A stretch of DNA of 53,548 nucleotides from Dehalococcoidales bacterium (lineage in GTDB: Bacteria; Chloroflexota; Dehalococcoidia; Dehalococcoidales; UBA1222): contig JAEESL010000005.1 of NCBI GenBank assembly GCA_016286345.1, forward strand, positions 1 to 53,548. The letters are read 5' to 3'. Below the pieces are notes generated by a model. It was not told where the DNA came from and searched no databases. It saw only the letters and a list, made by a program, of their open reading frames with translations. The number at the start of each line of letters is the position of its first letter. Position 1 is the stretch's first letter. The translations under genes were made by a program, and so were the position numbers. This document shows positions 17,471 to 26,039 of the stretch, in pieces.

Positions 17471-18154
17471 TTAACTGAAGCTATTCAATGCGTCTTTTGC
17501 AGCTGCAATTTCTGCTGCTTTTTTACTGTGACCGGTTCCCTGCCCGAGTATATTGTCATTAGCTTTGACTACGGCAGTAAATGTGCGGTCATGTACAGGC
17601 CCGACCTCATTGATGATCGAATATGAAGGCGTTACCTTAAGACGGAGCTGGATAAGTTCCTGCAGCTCGGATTTATAATCGGTTTCTTTCTGGGCTCTCT
17701 CCTGAGTTGCCATTTCATCTGCAAAACAGTTTTCCAATACCTTGAAAATTACATCCCATCCGAAATCAAGATAAACAGCAGCTATAACAGCTTCCATTGC
17801 CCCTGCCAGATTTCTGGCATTGGATCGTCCTCCGCAGTTCTCTTCGCCTTTTCCCATTATAAGAAGTTCATCTATATGAAAGTGTTTGGCGAGGTCAGCC
17901 AGAGTGCTTCTTCTGACCAGTATACTTCTGATTTGTGTAAGAACTCCTTCATCAACGATATCATATTTTTTGAAAAGAACGTCTGCCAGAACGGCTCCCA
18001 GAATGGCATCTCCGAGAAATTCGAGACGTTCATTTGATTTGGTTCGTGCCGTTTCATTCAGACATGAACTGTGTGTAAGAGCCTCTTCTATATTTGTGTG
18101 GTCTTTGAATGTCAGACCGATTGTTTCTTCAAGTTTGGAAATATCTATACTCAA
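17471..18154 (-). CDS. rnc: Ribonuclease III
   Basis: A 227-aa double-strand-specific RNase for rRNA processing and mRNA turnover. The catalytic signature NERLEFLGDAILG is at residues 41-53, and the second metal-binding region is ARNLAGAMEAVIAAVYLDFG near 115-134. The C-terminal dsRNA-binding domain reads DYKSELQELIQLRLKVTPSY ... FTAVVKANDNILGQGTGHSKKAAEIAAAKDAL. The start codon is TTG with an AAGAAGG ribosome site 5 nt upstream. Divergent from tRNA-Gln. Confidence 0.97.
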   Translation of the reverse strand: MSIDISKLEETIGLTFKDHTNIEEALTHSSCLNETARTKSNERLEFLGDAILGAVLADVLFKKYDIVDEGVLTQIRSILVRRSTLADLAKHFHIDELLIMGKGEENCGGRSNARNLAGAMEAVIAAVYLDFGWDVIFKVLENCFADEMATQERAQKETDYKSELQELIQLRLKVTPSYSIINEVGPVHDRTFTAVVKANDNILGQGTGHSKKAAEIAAAKDALNSFS

Positions 18155-18171
18155 TTTAACCTTCTTCTGAT

Positions 18172-18200
18172 TTGCGCCATTTTTCTTTCAGTGATATATT
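18172..18200 (+). promoter_or_regulatory. Promoter of tRNA-Gln
   Basis: TTGCGC (18172-18177), 17-nt spacer, TG-A-TATATT (-10 at 18195-18200). Predicted start about 7 nt upstream of the mature tRNA. Confidence 0.55.
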
Positions 18201-18213
18201 AATATTATCACAT

Positions 18214-18287
18214 TGGAAATTCGTCTAGCGGTAGGACAACAGACTCTGGATCTGTATACCCAGGTTCGAATCCTGGATTTCCAGCCA
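18214..18287 (+). tRNA. tRNA-Gln (anticodon CTG)
   Basis: A full cloverleaf: acceptor TGGAAAT/ATTTCCA with the U1-A72 pair typical of tRNA-Gln, D stem GTC/GAC, anticodon arm ACAGA-CTCTGGA-TCTGT giving CTG (reads CAG), T arm CCAGG-TTCGAAT-CCTGG, discriminator G and an encoded CCA. Confidence 0.95.
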
Positions 18288-18455
18288 TTAACTTCCAATC
18301 TGAACCACTTTTTCGTTTAGTGTTGTAAAAGATTTTTATTTCCCTTTCTGTACGTGTATTTAAATCGACTTAATTATTCCATTCGGTGTAGAATATACAA
18401 ACATTATCTAATTAAACGTTCGCTGGTAGTGCCAGTGAGGAGTGAAAGGAAAAAA
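18288..18455 (+). promoter_or_regulatory. tRNA-Gln to thrS intergenic region with thrS promoter
   Basis: Contains a plausible promoter TCGACT-18 nt-TAGAAT (about 18367-18396) and the thrS ribosome site AAAGG. I looked for a T-box leader (the conserved T-box sequence and a terminator) and found none. Confidence 0.4.
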
Positions 18456-20249
18456 ATGATCGAAGAACAATATCTTCCAATGTATCGTCACAGTCTTGCT
18501 CATATTCTTGCCAAGGCAGTTATCAAATTCTACGGAGATGAAAAGATTCAGATCGCGATCGGACCTCAGATCGACAATGGTTTCTACTATGATTTCGGTC
18601 TTCCCCACGCAATAACTGAAGCGGATTTCCCCGCAATTGAAAAACTGATGAATGAAGCCATCAAAAAAGGTGATGATTTCGTCCGACAGGAAGTTACCAA
18701 AAAAGAAGCACTTGAAATCTTTGCAGATCAGAAATATAAAGTTGAACTCATTAATGACCTGCCTGAAGGTGAAACAATCACAATTTATAAGACCGGTGAT
18801 TTTGTGGATCTCTGCCGCGGACCTCATGTATCAAACACAAAGGATCTTCAGTCTGCAGCATTTAAAATTGCATCAACATCATCAGCATACTGGCGTGGTG
18901 ATGAACACAATGACGTCCTCCAAAGAGTTTATGTTTATGCATATCCTTCCAAGGGCGAACTGAAAGAATATCTTGATTTCCTGGCAGAAGCCAAAGCCCG
19001 AGATCACAAGGTACTCGGTCCCCAGCTTGATCTTTTCTTCTTTGACCAGAATGCACCCGGTATGCCTTACTGGTTGCCTAATGGTCTGAGAATGCTCAAT
19101 ACCATTCTTCAATACTGGAGAGAAGAACACGAAACTCTCGGATATCATGAAGTTGCAACTCCATTGCTGAACAAGAATGCATTATGGGTCACTTCAGGCC
19201 ACTGGGATCATTATCGAAACGGTATGTTTGTCATGGAAGACAAAGATGATGATTCCATCTGGGGTCTTAAACCTATGAACTGTCCTAACTCTGTAGTTAT
19301 CTACAAACGAAAACGACACAGCTATAAGGAATTCCCTCTCAGATATTCAGACAGTGATGTTCTTCACAGAAAAGAAAAATCCGGTGAACTTAATGGTCTT
19401 CTCCGAGTTCAGATGTTCCGACAGGATGACTCGCATAACTATGTGACCGAAGATCAGATTGCAGAAGAAGTAAATAATATTCTTGATATTGCCGACAGAT
19501 TCTATGGCATCTTCGGCCTTACTTACAGACCTGAATTGTCTACCCGACCTGATGATTTCATGGGCGAGATATCTCTCTGGGACAGAGCTGAAGCAGAACT
19601 TAAAGCCATCCTGGACAAGAGATACGGTAAAGATGGATACGATATTAACGAAGGTGATGGCGCTTTCTACGGTCCTAAAATCGATATCATTATGAAGGAT
19701 TGCCTTGGCAGACAATGGCAGATGGGTACCGTACAGCTGGACTTCCAGCTTCCGAGAAACTTTGGTATCGTCTATGTTGCAGCTGACAATACAGAAAAGA
19801 TTCCTGTCATCATTCACAGAGTTATCTATGGTTCCCTCGAAAGATTCATGGGTATCCTTATTGAACAGTTCAAGGGTTCATTCCCATTCTGGCTTGCTCC
19901 TACGCAGGTTGGTATTGTCCCAATCCGTGAAGAACACAATGAATATGCCAGGGAAGTAGCAAAAGTTCTCCGAAAGAATAGCATTCACATCGAACTTGAT
20001 ACTTCCGATACCCATATGAACAATAAGATCAAGAATTACAAGCACTATAAAGTGCCTTATGTAGTCGTTATCGGTAATGAAGAAGTTGAAAACAAAACTG
20101 TTTCAATCAACCTCCGAGACGGCAGACAGGTACACGGTATAAAGATCGCTGACTTTGTAAAAATGTGCAATTACATGAACAGAGTAAAGTGTCTTGATTT
20201 GATTGCCGGTGTGGATGAAGTCATCCCTGAAACAGATTGTTGTTGCTAA
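18456..20249 (+). CDS. thrS: Threonyl-tRNA synthetase lacking the N-terminal TGS domain
   Basis: A 597-aa class II synthetase that charges tRNA-Thr. The ATG at 18456 has an AAAGG site and gives MIEEQYLPMYRHSLAHILAK, directly the editing (N2) domain. Editing-site residues are in RHSLAH and in DLCRGPHVSN. The catalytic domain has motif 2-like FRQDDSHNYVTEDQ, zinc ligands within LKPMNCPN and motif 3 HRVIYGSLERFMGIL. The C-terminal anticodon domain (APTQVGIVPIREEH) is complete. The usual TGS domain of about 60 residues is absent, and the upstream ORF extension does not encode one. The tail VDEVIPETDCCC after the anticodon domain is an unusual extra ending in three cysteines. CGA arginine codons are frequent. 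Confidence 0.95.
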   Translation: MIEEQYLPMYRHSLAHILAKAVIKFYGDEKIQIAIGPQIDNGFYYDFGLPHAITEADFPAIEKLMNEAIKKGDDFVRQEVTKKEALEIFADQKYKVELINDLPEGETITIYKTGDFVDLCRGPHVSNTKDLQSAAFKIASTSSAYWRGDEHNDVLQRVYVYAYPSKGELKEYLDFLAEAKARDHKVLGPQLDLFFFDQNAPGMPYWLPNGLRMLNTILQYWREEHETLGYHEVATPLLNKNALWVTSGHWDHYRNGMFVMEDKDDDSIWGLKPMNCPNSVVIYKRKRHSYKEFPLRYSDSDVLHRKEKSGELNGLLRVQMFRQDDSHNYVTEDQIAEEVNNILDIADRFYGIFGLTYRPELSTRPDDFMGEISLWDRAEAELKAILDKRYGKDGYDINEGDGAFYGPKIDIIMKDCLGRQWQMGTVQLDFQLPRNFGIVYVAADNTEKIPVIIHRVIYGSLERFMGILIEQFKGSFPFWLAPTQVGIVPIREEHNEYAREVAKVLRKNSIHIELDTSDTHMNNKIKNYKHYKVPYVVVIGNEEVENKTVSINLRDGRQVHGIKIADFVKMCNYMNRVKCLDLIAGVDEVIPETDCCC

Positions 20250-20274
20250 TCTGCATTATAAACAAGAAAGATAT

Positions 20275-20303
20275 AACGGACACTCCATGAGTGTCCGTTT
20301 TTC
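20275..20303 (+). terminator. Intrinsic terminator of thrS
   Basis: AACGGACACTC / GAGTGTCCGTT, 11-bp stem with a 3-nt loop, followed by TTTTT. Confidence 0.92.
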
Positions 20304-20352
20304 TATCATTTGGTCTACAATATACAAGTATAGAATTTTTAGGGGTTGAAGA

Positions 20353-21654
20353 ATGAAGACACAGCTCGAATATGCCCGAGAGGGCATCGTCACACCTCAG
20401 CTGAAACATGTTGCTGAGGAAGAGGGCATTCCTGAGGAAGTATTGATAAAAAAAGTTGCCGACGGCAGTGTAGTTATTCCAGCGAATATCAATCATACAA
20501 ATCTTATCCCGTGCGGTATTGGCGAAGGATTAAGAATAAAGATCAATGCAAACATCGGAACATCATCGGATACAGGTGATGTTAATACCGAACTTGAAAA
20601 ACTGAAGGTATGTATTGATTACAAAGCTGATGCAGTTATGGATCTCAGCACCGGCGGTGATATCAATGCAATCAGAAAGACTATTATTGAGAACTGTCCG
20701 CTTACTATCGGCAGTGTTCCTATATATCAGGCATTAGTTGAAACCACAGCAAGTTATAAAGCTGTTGTTAACATGACTGAGGATGACCTATTCAATGCGA
20801 TCGAAGCACACTGCAGAGATGGAATGGATTTCATTACAGTTCATTGCGGTATAACTCGTAGAGCAGTGGAGCTGCTTAAGTATGAAGGCAGAGTTACCGA
20901 TGTGGTATCAAGGGGCGGTGCATTCGTTATTGCCTGGATGCTTCATAATAACAAAGAGAATCCGCTGTATGAACACTTTGATAAGCTTCTCGAAATTGCG
21001 CACAAATATGACGTTACATTAAGTCTGGGAGACGGCCTGCGCCCGGGTTCAACCGCTGATGCGACTGATAGGGCCCAGATAGAAGAATTGATTACTCTGG
21101 GAGAACTTGTGGACAGAGCAAGAGCCGCAGGTGTACAGGCTATGGTTGAGGGCCCCGGCCACGTTCCTTTGAACCAGATCATTACCAATATGCAGCTGCA
21201 GAAAACGATCTGCCACAATGCTCCTTTCTATGTTCTCGGTCCTCTGGTTACAGATATTGCTGCCGGTTATGATCACATCACCGGAGCAATCGGAGGAGCA
21301 ATCGCTGCGACTAATGGTGCCTCGTTCCTCTGCTATGTAACCCCTGCCGAACATATCGGATTACCGGATATTGAAGATGTTAAAAACGGAATCATTGCCT
21401 CCCGTATTGCTGCTCATGCTGCTGATATTGCGAACGGCATTCCGGGTGCTGCTGAACGTGACAGAAGAATGTCTGCAGCACGTAAAAAGCTTGACTGGGA
21501 AGGGCAGAAGGTTGAATGCATAGATCCGGTTAAGTTCTCTGAAATGAGAAGAAATAAGCAGACTGCAACCGAAGCATGCTCAATGTGCGGAAAGTACTGC
21601 GCAATGAAGATTGTTGAAAAAGAACTCGGCATAAGCTGCGGAGATCATTGTTAG
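20353..21654 (+). CDS. thiC: Phosphomethylpyrimidine synthase ThiC
   Basis: A 433-aa radical-SAM-type enzyme that rearranges aminoimidazole ribotide to hydroxymethylpyrimidine phosphate for thiamine. Motifs: [19 protein letters not shown], the substrate region [40 protein letters not shown] and [12 protein letters not shown], and the C-terminal 4Fe-4S cysteine cluster CSMCGKYC near residue 411. The short form without the long plant/proteobacterial N-terminal domain is typical of Gram-positive-type anaerobes. The ATG has GGGG 8 nt upstream. The leader between the thrS terminator and the ATG is about 50 nt and shows no TPP riboswitch. It may be co-transcribed with pepA, whose ribosome site overlaps its stop. 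Confidence 0.96.
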   Translation: MKTQLEYAREGIVTPQLKHVAEEEGIPEEVLIKKVADGSVVIPANINHTNLIPCGIGEGLRIKINANIGTSSDTGDVNTELEKLKVCIDYKADAVMDLSTGGDINAIRKTIIENCPLTIGSVPIYQALVETTASYKAVVNMTEDDLFNAIEAHCRDGMDFITVHCGITRRAVELLKYEGRVTDVVSRGGAFVIAWMLHNNKENPLYEHFDKLLEIAHKYDVTLSLGDGLRPGSTADATDRAQIEELITLGELVDRARAAGVQAMVEGPGHVPLNQIITNMQLQKTICHNAPFYVLGPLVTDIAAGYDHITGAIGGAIAATNGASFLCYVTPAEHIGLPDIEDVKNGIIASRIAAHAADIANGIPGAAERDRRMSAARKKLDWEGQKVECIDPVKFSEMRRNKQTATEACSMCGKYCAMKIVEKELGISCGDHC

Positions 21655-21662
21655 GAGTAGAT

Positions 21663-23147
21663 ATGGAAATAACTGTTAAGAGTAAATCATTATTCCGTGG
21701 CGGAGATTACGGAATCATAGTTTTTGGAACACAGGACAAAACATTTTTATATGAGACCAAGGACCAGATTATAAAAGATACCGTAAACAGAGCTTCAAAG
21801 AAAAAGCTCTTCAGCGGAAAGAAGAATCAGGTATGTGTATTTGATACTGCTTCCTCTGAAACAGCACAGGTTGTTGCATTGTGCGGTATCGGGACCATCG
21901 GAAACAATGATGCTGCCCGAAACAACGTAGCTGATGCTATACGTTCTTTACTGAAGCACGGATGCAGCAAAGTCGCAGTAATGATCCCTGAAACAAAAGA
22001 TGCCGGAGCTTTCGCACAGGCAGTTTGTGAAGGTATTCTTCTGGGATCTTATACATTCAACAAATATAAGACTGTGGATAATGATGACAAAGCAATAAAA
22101 TCTGTTGTTTTGTATTCAGATAAGAAATATCTGGCAGATGTGGAGAATGCCGCAAACAAGGCTGAAACTATCACTGAATCAGTTTGTCTCGCACGTGATA
22201 TCGTCAACGAGCCCGGCAATAATCTTGTGCCCGAAGATGTTGCCTCTTTTGCCAGGAAACTTGCCAAGGACAGCAAAAAGCTTAAGGCAACTGTCTATGA
22301 TGTTCCTGCCATGGAAAAGATGGGAATGGGCGGTATACTTGCGGTAGGCAAGGGCAGTGTCAATGAACCCAGACTTATCACTCTTGCCTATAAGGGACGT
22401 CAGAGCGATAAAGTCGACCTTGCGCTGGTCGGCAAAGGCGTAACCTTTGATACCGGCGGTATTTCATTGAAGCCGGATAAGGGTATGGAAGAAATGAAGG
22501 GTGATATGGCCGGAGCTGCATCTGTACTCGCTGCGGTTCATGCCATTGCCAGACTTGGCCTTAATATCAATGTCACAGCAGTTGTCGGAGCAGTTGAGAA
22601 TATGCCGGGAGGAAAGGCTTATAAACCCGGTGATATTATCAAGACATTCAATGGCAAGACAATTGAAGTTATTTCTGCAGATGCTGAGGGCAGAGTTACT
22701 CTTGCTGATACAGTTTCATATGCATTCCGTGAAATTAAGGCAGACCGGGTTATCGATGTCGCAACACTGACTGGTGCATGTGTCGTAGCTCTCGGACATG
22801 TATGTTCCGGATCATATACAAATAATCAGGCTTTTATGGATCTTTATAAGAAGGCTGCAACCGATGTTGATGAAAAGACATGGCAGATGCCGATGTATGA
22901 GGAATACAGAGACCTCAATAAAAGCAGAATTGCTGATGTTATGAATATCGGCGGCGGAAGAGATGCCGGATCCATTACTGCAGCATACTTTATTTACGAA
23001 TTTATCGAGAAAAGACCCTGGATACATCTTGACATTGCAGGCGTTGAGATGGTTAATAAAACGAAAGGTATATACGTATACGGCGGAACAGGTGTTCCTG
23101 TCCGAACTTTTGTTAAACTATCGGAGCTTATTTCTAAAACCCTTTAG
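21663..23147 (+). CDS. pepA: Leucyl aminopeptidase (M17 family)
   Basis: A 494-aa cytosolic metallo-aminopeptidase that removes N-terminal residues from peptides as a hexamer. The N-terminal macro-like domain precedes the catalytic domain from about residue 170. The two-metal site is seen in LVGKGVTFDTGGISLKP, MKGDMAGAASV and the M17 signature SADAEGRVTLAD (usual NTDAEGRL). The ATG at 21663 follows AGGAG by 5 nt, better than the upstream Met of the ORF track, which lies within thiC. The gene lies 8 nt after thiC and 21 nt before the regulator. Confidence 0.93.
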   Translation: MEITVKSKSLFRGGDYGIIVFGTQDKTFLYETKDQIIKDTVNRASKKKLFSGKKNQVCVFDTASSETAQVVALCGIGTIGNNDAARNNVADAIRSLLKHGCSKVAVMIPETKDAGAFAQAVCEGILLGSYTFNKYKTVDNDDKAIKSVVLYSDKKYLADVENAANKAETITESVCLARDIVNEPGNNLVPEDVASFARKLAKDSKKLKATVYDVPAMEKMGMGGILAVGKGSVNEPRLITLAYKGRQSDKVDLALVGKGVTFDTGGISLKPDKGMEEMKGDMAGAASVLAAVHAIARLGLNINVTAVVGAVENMPGGKAYKPGDIIKTFNGKTIEVISADAEGRVTLADTVSYAFREIKADRVIDVATLTGACVVALGHVCSGSYTNNQAFMDLYKKAATDVDEKTWQMPMYEEYRDLNKSRIADVMNIGGGRDAGSITAAYFIYEFIEKRPWIHLDIAGVEMVNKTKGIYVYGGTGVPVRTFVKLSELISKTL

Positions 23148-23168
23148 AATGCTGACTAGGTGGGATTG

Positions 23169-23849
23169 ATGGCACTGTCGGATCACTCAAGAAAGGTAAT
23201 GCTGGAGACCCAGTTCTGCAGAGAACTGGATGACCACAGCGTGAGCCTTTTCATGGAAGAATTGCAGGAAACATCATATTCCCGCCAGACCATGATCATC
23301 AGTGAAGGGGAAACGATCCAAAAGCTGTTCTTTGTAACAGACGGTATTGCCAAAATCAATAAAATATCCCCTGATGGGAAGGAACAGACTATCACCCTGA
23401 TCCGAAATGGTGACTATTTTAATGAGACTACTTTAGTCGACAGTTTCCCATCGATTTACAATGTTGAAGCCATCGTTCCTGTCAGAGTCTGTTATATTCC
23501 GAATGAAAGTCTGTTAAATCTGATGAAAATGAATTCTTCAATAATGAAGGCGACATTACGTCTGTTATCAAACAGAATCAGATATCTTATTTCACTTGTT
23601 GAGGATTTGTCCTTTAGGAGTGTCACAGGACGTGTTGCCAAGATCCTTCTTGCTTACATTAACACAGATGCTCTGCATGCGAAGAACATTACTCAGCGTG
23701 ATATGGCAGCTATGGCAGGCACGGCAAGAGAAGTTGTCAGCCGTGCGCTCAAATCTCTTGAAGACGAAGGGTATATTGAGATCAACCACGGTAAAATAAA
23801 GTTGATTGACATAAAGGGACTTCAGGAACTGGTGGATTTGGTTGAATGA
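23169..23849 (+). CDS. Crp/Fnr-family transcriptional regulator
   Basis: A 226-aa regulator with an N-terminal cyclic-nucleotide-binding-type beta roll (MIISEGETIQKLFFVTDGIA, GDYFNETTLV, VRVCYIPNESLL), a long dimerisation helix, and a C-terminal winged helix (TQRDMAAMAGTAREVVSRALKSLEDEGYIEI). It lacks the N-terminal cysteine cluster of FNR, so direct iron-sulfur oxygen sensing is unlikely; the effector is unknown. I start at ATG 23169, 5 nt after AGGTGG; the track starts at a GTG 3 codons upstream. Its neighbours suggest redox or nutrient control, and it may regulate the ferredoxin gene next to it. Confidence 0.9.
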   Translation: MALSDHSRKVMLETQFCRELDDHSVSLFMEELQETSYSRQTMIISEGETIQKLFFVTDGIAKINKISPDGKEQTITLIRNGDYFNETTLVDSFPSIYNVEAIVPVRVCYIPNESLLNLMKMNSSIMKATLRLLSNRIRYLISLVEDLSFRSVTGRVAKILLAYINTDALHAKNITQRDMAAMAGTAREVVSRALKSLEDEGYIEINHGKIKLIDIKGLQELVDLVE

Positions 23850-23853
23850 TACT

Positions 23854-23889
23854 AATGTTACGTTTTTTATGTAGCATTGTTGATATAAT
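23854..23889 (+). promoter_or_regulatory. Inverted repeat and -10 box before the ferredoxin gene
   Basis: AATGTTAC-N9-GTAGCATT (8-bp arms, one G-T pair) centred near 23866 is followed by TATAAT at 23884-23889. The repeat covers the -35 zone and has no T run after it, which fits an operator better than a terminator. A Crp/Fnr target encoded next door is an inference. Confidence 0.4.
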
Positions 23890-23920
23890 GTTTACTGATT
23901 AAGGATATATAGGATTATCA

Positions 23921-24136
23921 ATGCTTAAACCGATAATAGACTATTCAAAATGTATCACATGCGGAGCCTGTCTAAATGCGTGTCTGCGTGGTGGTCTTGA
24001 GATAATTGATAATAAACTTACATTTGTAAGCGAAGATGACTGCACCTGGTGCGGTGTATGTGAAGATGTATGCCCGACCGGTGCCATCACATGTCCTTAT
24101 ACCATTGTCGCAGCGGATATAGCCGACGAATCATAA
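23921..24136 (+). CDS. 2[4Fe-4S] ferredoxin
   Basis: A 71-aa small electron carrier. Two classical cluster motifs are present: CITCGACLNAC from residue 11 and CTWCGVCEDVCP from about residue 41. The two Cys quartets should bind two low-potential 4Fe-4S clusters, as in clostridial-type ferredoxins. The first motif lacks the usual Pro after the last Cys (CL instead of CP). Preceded by AGGAT 6 nt before the ATG. Downstream of the Crp/Fnr gene and probably transcribed from its own promoter. The electron partner is unknown. Confidence 0.93.
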   Translation: MLKPIIDYSKCITCGACLNACLRGGLEIIDNKLTFVSEDDCTWCGVCEDVCPTGAITCPYTIVAADIADES

Positions 24137-24235
24137 AATTGCATTAACTGATACGTTAAATCAGGTGTTGCATTTCAGTTGCCGACCCATTATAATTTCC
24201 AACTTGTATTGTCAAAAATGGAGTATTAAGTAAAT
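24137..24235 (+). promoter_or_regulatory. Short spacer with candidate promoter of zinc-ribbon gene
   Basis: TTGCAT-17 nt-TATAAT (to about 24195) is a candidate promoter. An imperfect inverted repeat TGCA-TTAA-CTGAT-N7-ATCAG-GTGT-TGCA sits just upstream, without a T run. Confidence 0.35.
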
Positions 24236-24442
24236 ATGGCTAATTGGAAATCAAATCCCTGCCCAAAATGTGGCGGCAGTTTATTTTTAGATATTGATGA
24301 GACCGGTTATTTTGACCATTGTCTTCAGTGCGGTTACACCAGATGCAGATCAATGCAGACCTGCCCTCAGTGTGGTGCGGTGATGGAGTATACGAATTCA
24401 GCTTATCACTGTCTTAACTGTGAAGGCGTTGAAATCCGCTAA
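24236..24442 (+). CDS. Double zinc-ribbon protein
   Basis: A 68-aa protein of unknown function with four CxxC knuckles: CPKCG (residue 9), CLQCG (about 33), CPQCG (about 46) and CLNCE (about 61), which would form two stacked zinc ribbons. Such mini-proteins are often nucleic-acid or protein adaptors. GGAG lies 12 nt before the ATG, a little far. Its TAA overlaps the TAG of the convergent DUF167 gene by 2 nt. No partner gene points to a specific role. Confidence 0.75.
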   Translation: MANWKSNPCPKCGGSLFLDIDETGYFDHCLQCGYTRCRSMQTCPQCGAVMEYTNSAYHCLNCEGVEIR

Positions 24443-24708
24443 TCTGCAGCTTTTGCAAGCCTTTCCAGTATAACTGACTCTTCAAGTCCTTCAACAAGAA
24501 CCGTTTTGATTCTGGAAGTCTGTCCTTTATCGAGGCTGATATTGCTCTTTGCAATATCAAGAACATTGCTGAGGTATTTTATAAGTTCATTATTGGCTCT
24601 TCCTTCGATAGGCTGAGCCTTTATTCGTATCTGCCAGACATCATCAATACATCCTGTGATGGCATTGGCTTTTGCATTGGGTGTTAATTTGATTCGGATG
24701 CGATACAA
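24439..24708 (-). CDS. DUF167/YggU-family protein
   Basis: An 89-aa member of the small conserved UPF0235 family, function undefined. Typical phrases are RIRIKLTPNAKANAI, VWQIRIKAQPIEGRANNELIKYLS and the C-terminal DKGQTSRIKTVLVEGL. The track starts at a TTG at 24723 without a ribosome site. I prefer the TTG at 24708, which has AGGAA 6 nt upstream and gives the short N-terminus usual for the family. Convergent with the zinc ribbon (overlapping stops) and divergent from pncC. Confidence 0.85.
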   Translation of the reverse strand: MYRIRIKLTPNAKANAITGCIDDVWQIRIKAQPIEGRANNELIKYLSNVLDIAKSNISLDKGQTSRIKTVLVEGLEESVILERLAKAAD

Positions 24709-24748
24709 TATAATTTCCTGCAAGCAACACTTTTAAGAGGATGTTAGC

Positions 24749-25285
24749 ATGAATGATGAGATGCGTAAAGAATACTGTGATATCGATGAAGAATTGTCTG
24801 ACCTTGTCGGATATGCTTCCGGACTTCTGATTAAGAACAAGCTTGTGATCGGTTTTTCCGAATCAGCAACAGGTGGCCTTCTTTCCAAACTGTTTACAGA
24901 CCGACCTGGTATTTCTGCATGCTATAACGGATCTGTCTGCGCATACAGCGATTCAGTTAAGAATAAGATTCTCGGTGTAAGTAAAAAGGCCATAGAACAG
25001 TTCGGCGCAGTCAGTGGTCTTGTTGCACAGCAGATGGCTGTCGGAGGACGAAGAGCACTCGGTGTGGATATCTGCATGTCTGAAACAGGAATTGCAGGCC
25101 CCGGCGGGAGTGAATATAAACCCGAGGGTTTATTCTTTTTCGGATTTTCATACACCGGAGAAGCAGAAAGCAGAATGTCTGTCTTCAGCGGAAGCAGGGA
25201 TGAAATACGCAAAATGGCAGCAAAGGATGTGCTGATATGGCTATGCGAAAAATTAGAAGCCATTTCCAGCAAGGAGATACTTTAA
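24749..25285 (+). CDS. pncC: CinA C-terminal domain protein (nicotinamide-nucleotide amidohydrolase, PncC type)
   Basis: A 178-aa stand-alone CinA C-terminal domain, predicted to deamidate NMN to nicotinate mononucleotide in pyridine-nucleotide salvage. Motifs: VIGFSESATGGLLSKLFTDRPG with the catalytic-serine region (usual AESCTGG), YNGSVCAYSDSVKNKILGV, and ETGIAGPGGSEYKPEGLFFFG. It lacks the N-terminal MoCF-like domain of full-length CinA. The first 25 residues are acidic and less conserved. AGAGGA precedes the ATG. Its TAA overlaps the rph ATG (TAATG). Confidence 0.88.
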   Translation: MNDEMRKEYCDIDEELSDLVGYASGLLIKNKLVIGFSESATGGLLSKLFTDRPGISACYNGSVCAYSDSVKNKILGVSKKAIEQFGAVSGLVAQQMAVGGRRALGVDICMSETGIAGPGGSEYKPEGLFFFGFSYTGEAESRMSVFSGSRDEIRKMAAKDVLIWLCEKLEAISSKEIL

Positions 25286-26013
25286 TGGATAGAATTGATA
25301 ACAGAACCAATGATCAGATCAGACCGGTCACAATCACTCCGTCTTTTCAGGAATTTGCAGACGGATCGGTCCTTATTGAATCAGGAAAGACCAGAGTCAT
25401 CTGCTCGGTTTCAGTCGATGATAAAGTCCCTCCGTTTTTGAAGAACAGCGGAAGAGGATGGGTAACAGCAGAATATTCAATGCTTCCCAGGGCAACTCTT
25501 GTAAGGACACCGAGAGATATTACCAAGGGTTCCATTAACGGAAGGAGTCAGGAAATCCAGAGATTGATCGGAAGATCACTAAGATCAGTTGTTGATATGA
25601 ACGCATTGGGAGAAAGAACACTGCAGATAGACTGTGATGTTATCCAGGCTGACGGCGGAACAAGAACAGCTTCCATTACCGGTTCATATGTTGCTGTATA
25701 CCAGGCTCTTTACAACATGGTAAGCATGGGAGTTTTCAATGAGATCCCAATCAAGGATAAACTGGCAGCAATTTCCGTCGGTGTTCTCAAAGATGAAGTT
25801 TTATGCGATCTTTGCTATGAGGAAGACAGCACAGCCGACTGCGACTTCAATGTTGTTATGCAGGGAAGCGGAAAGTTTGTTGAGCTGCAGGGAACTGCTG
25901 AGGGCAATCCGTATTCCAGGGAAATTTTGAATAAGATTATCGATACTGCTGATAAAGCGATCAGGGAACTTTTTGAAATACAGCAGAAAGCTATCGATTC
26001 TTTCACAAAATAA
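25285..26013 (+). CDS. rph: Ribonuclease PH
   Basis: A 242-aa phosphorolytic 3'-exoribonuclease that trims the 3' ends of tRNA precursors. Motifs: TPSFQEFADGSVLIESGKTRV, RATLVRTPRDITKGSINGRSQEIQ region, IGRSLRSVVDM and DCDVIQADGGTRTASITGSYVA. The ATG at 25285 has AAGGAG 9 nt upstream and gives the family start MDRIDNRTNDQIRPV; the track start is inside pncC. Its role fits the tRNA genes nearby that lack encoded CCA. A terminator follows. Confidence 0.97.
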   Translation: MDRIDNRTNDQIRPVTITPSFQEFADGSVLIESGKTRVICSVSVDDKVPPFLKNSGRGWVTAEYSMLPRATLVRTPRDITKGSINGRSQEIQRLIGRSLRSVVDMNALGERTLQIDCDVIQADGGTRTASITGSYVAVYQALYNMVSMGVFNEIPIKDKLAAISVGVLKDEVLCDLCYEEDSTADCDFNVVMQGSGKFVELQGTAEGNPYSREILNKIIDTADKAIRELFEIQQKAIDSFTK

Positions 26014-26039
26014 AAAGCATTATTCGGTTTTAACAAAAG

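Noticed and set aside
18288-18455. T-box leader for thrS
   Set aside because: No T-box consensus and no terminator/antiterminator pair before the ATG.
20304-20352. TPP riboswitch for thiC
   Set aside because: Region too short and lacks the conserved core; reported instead as an absence.
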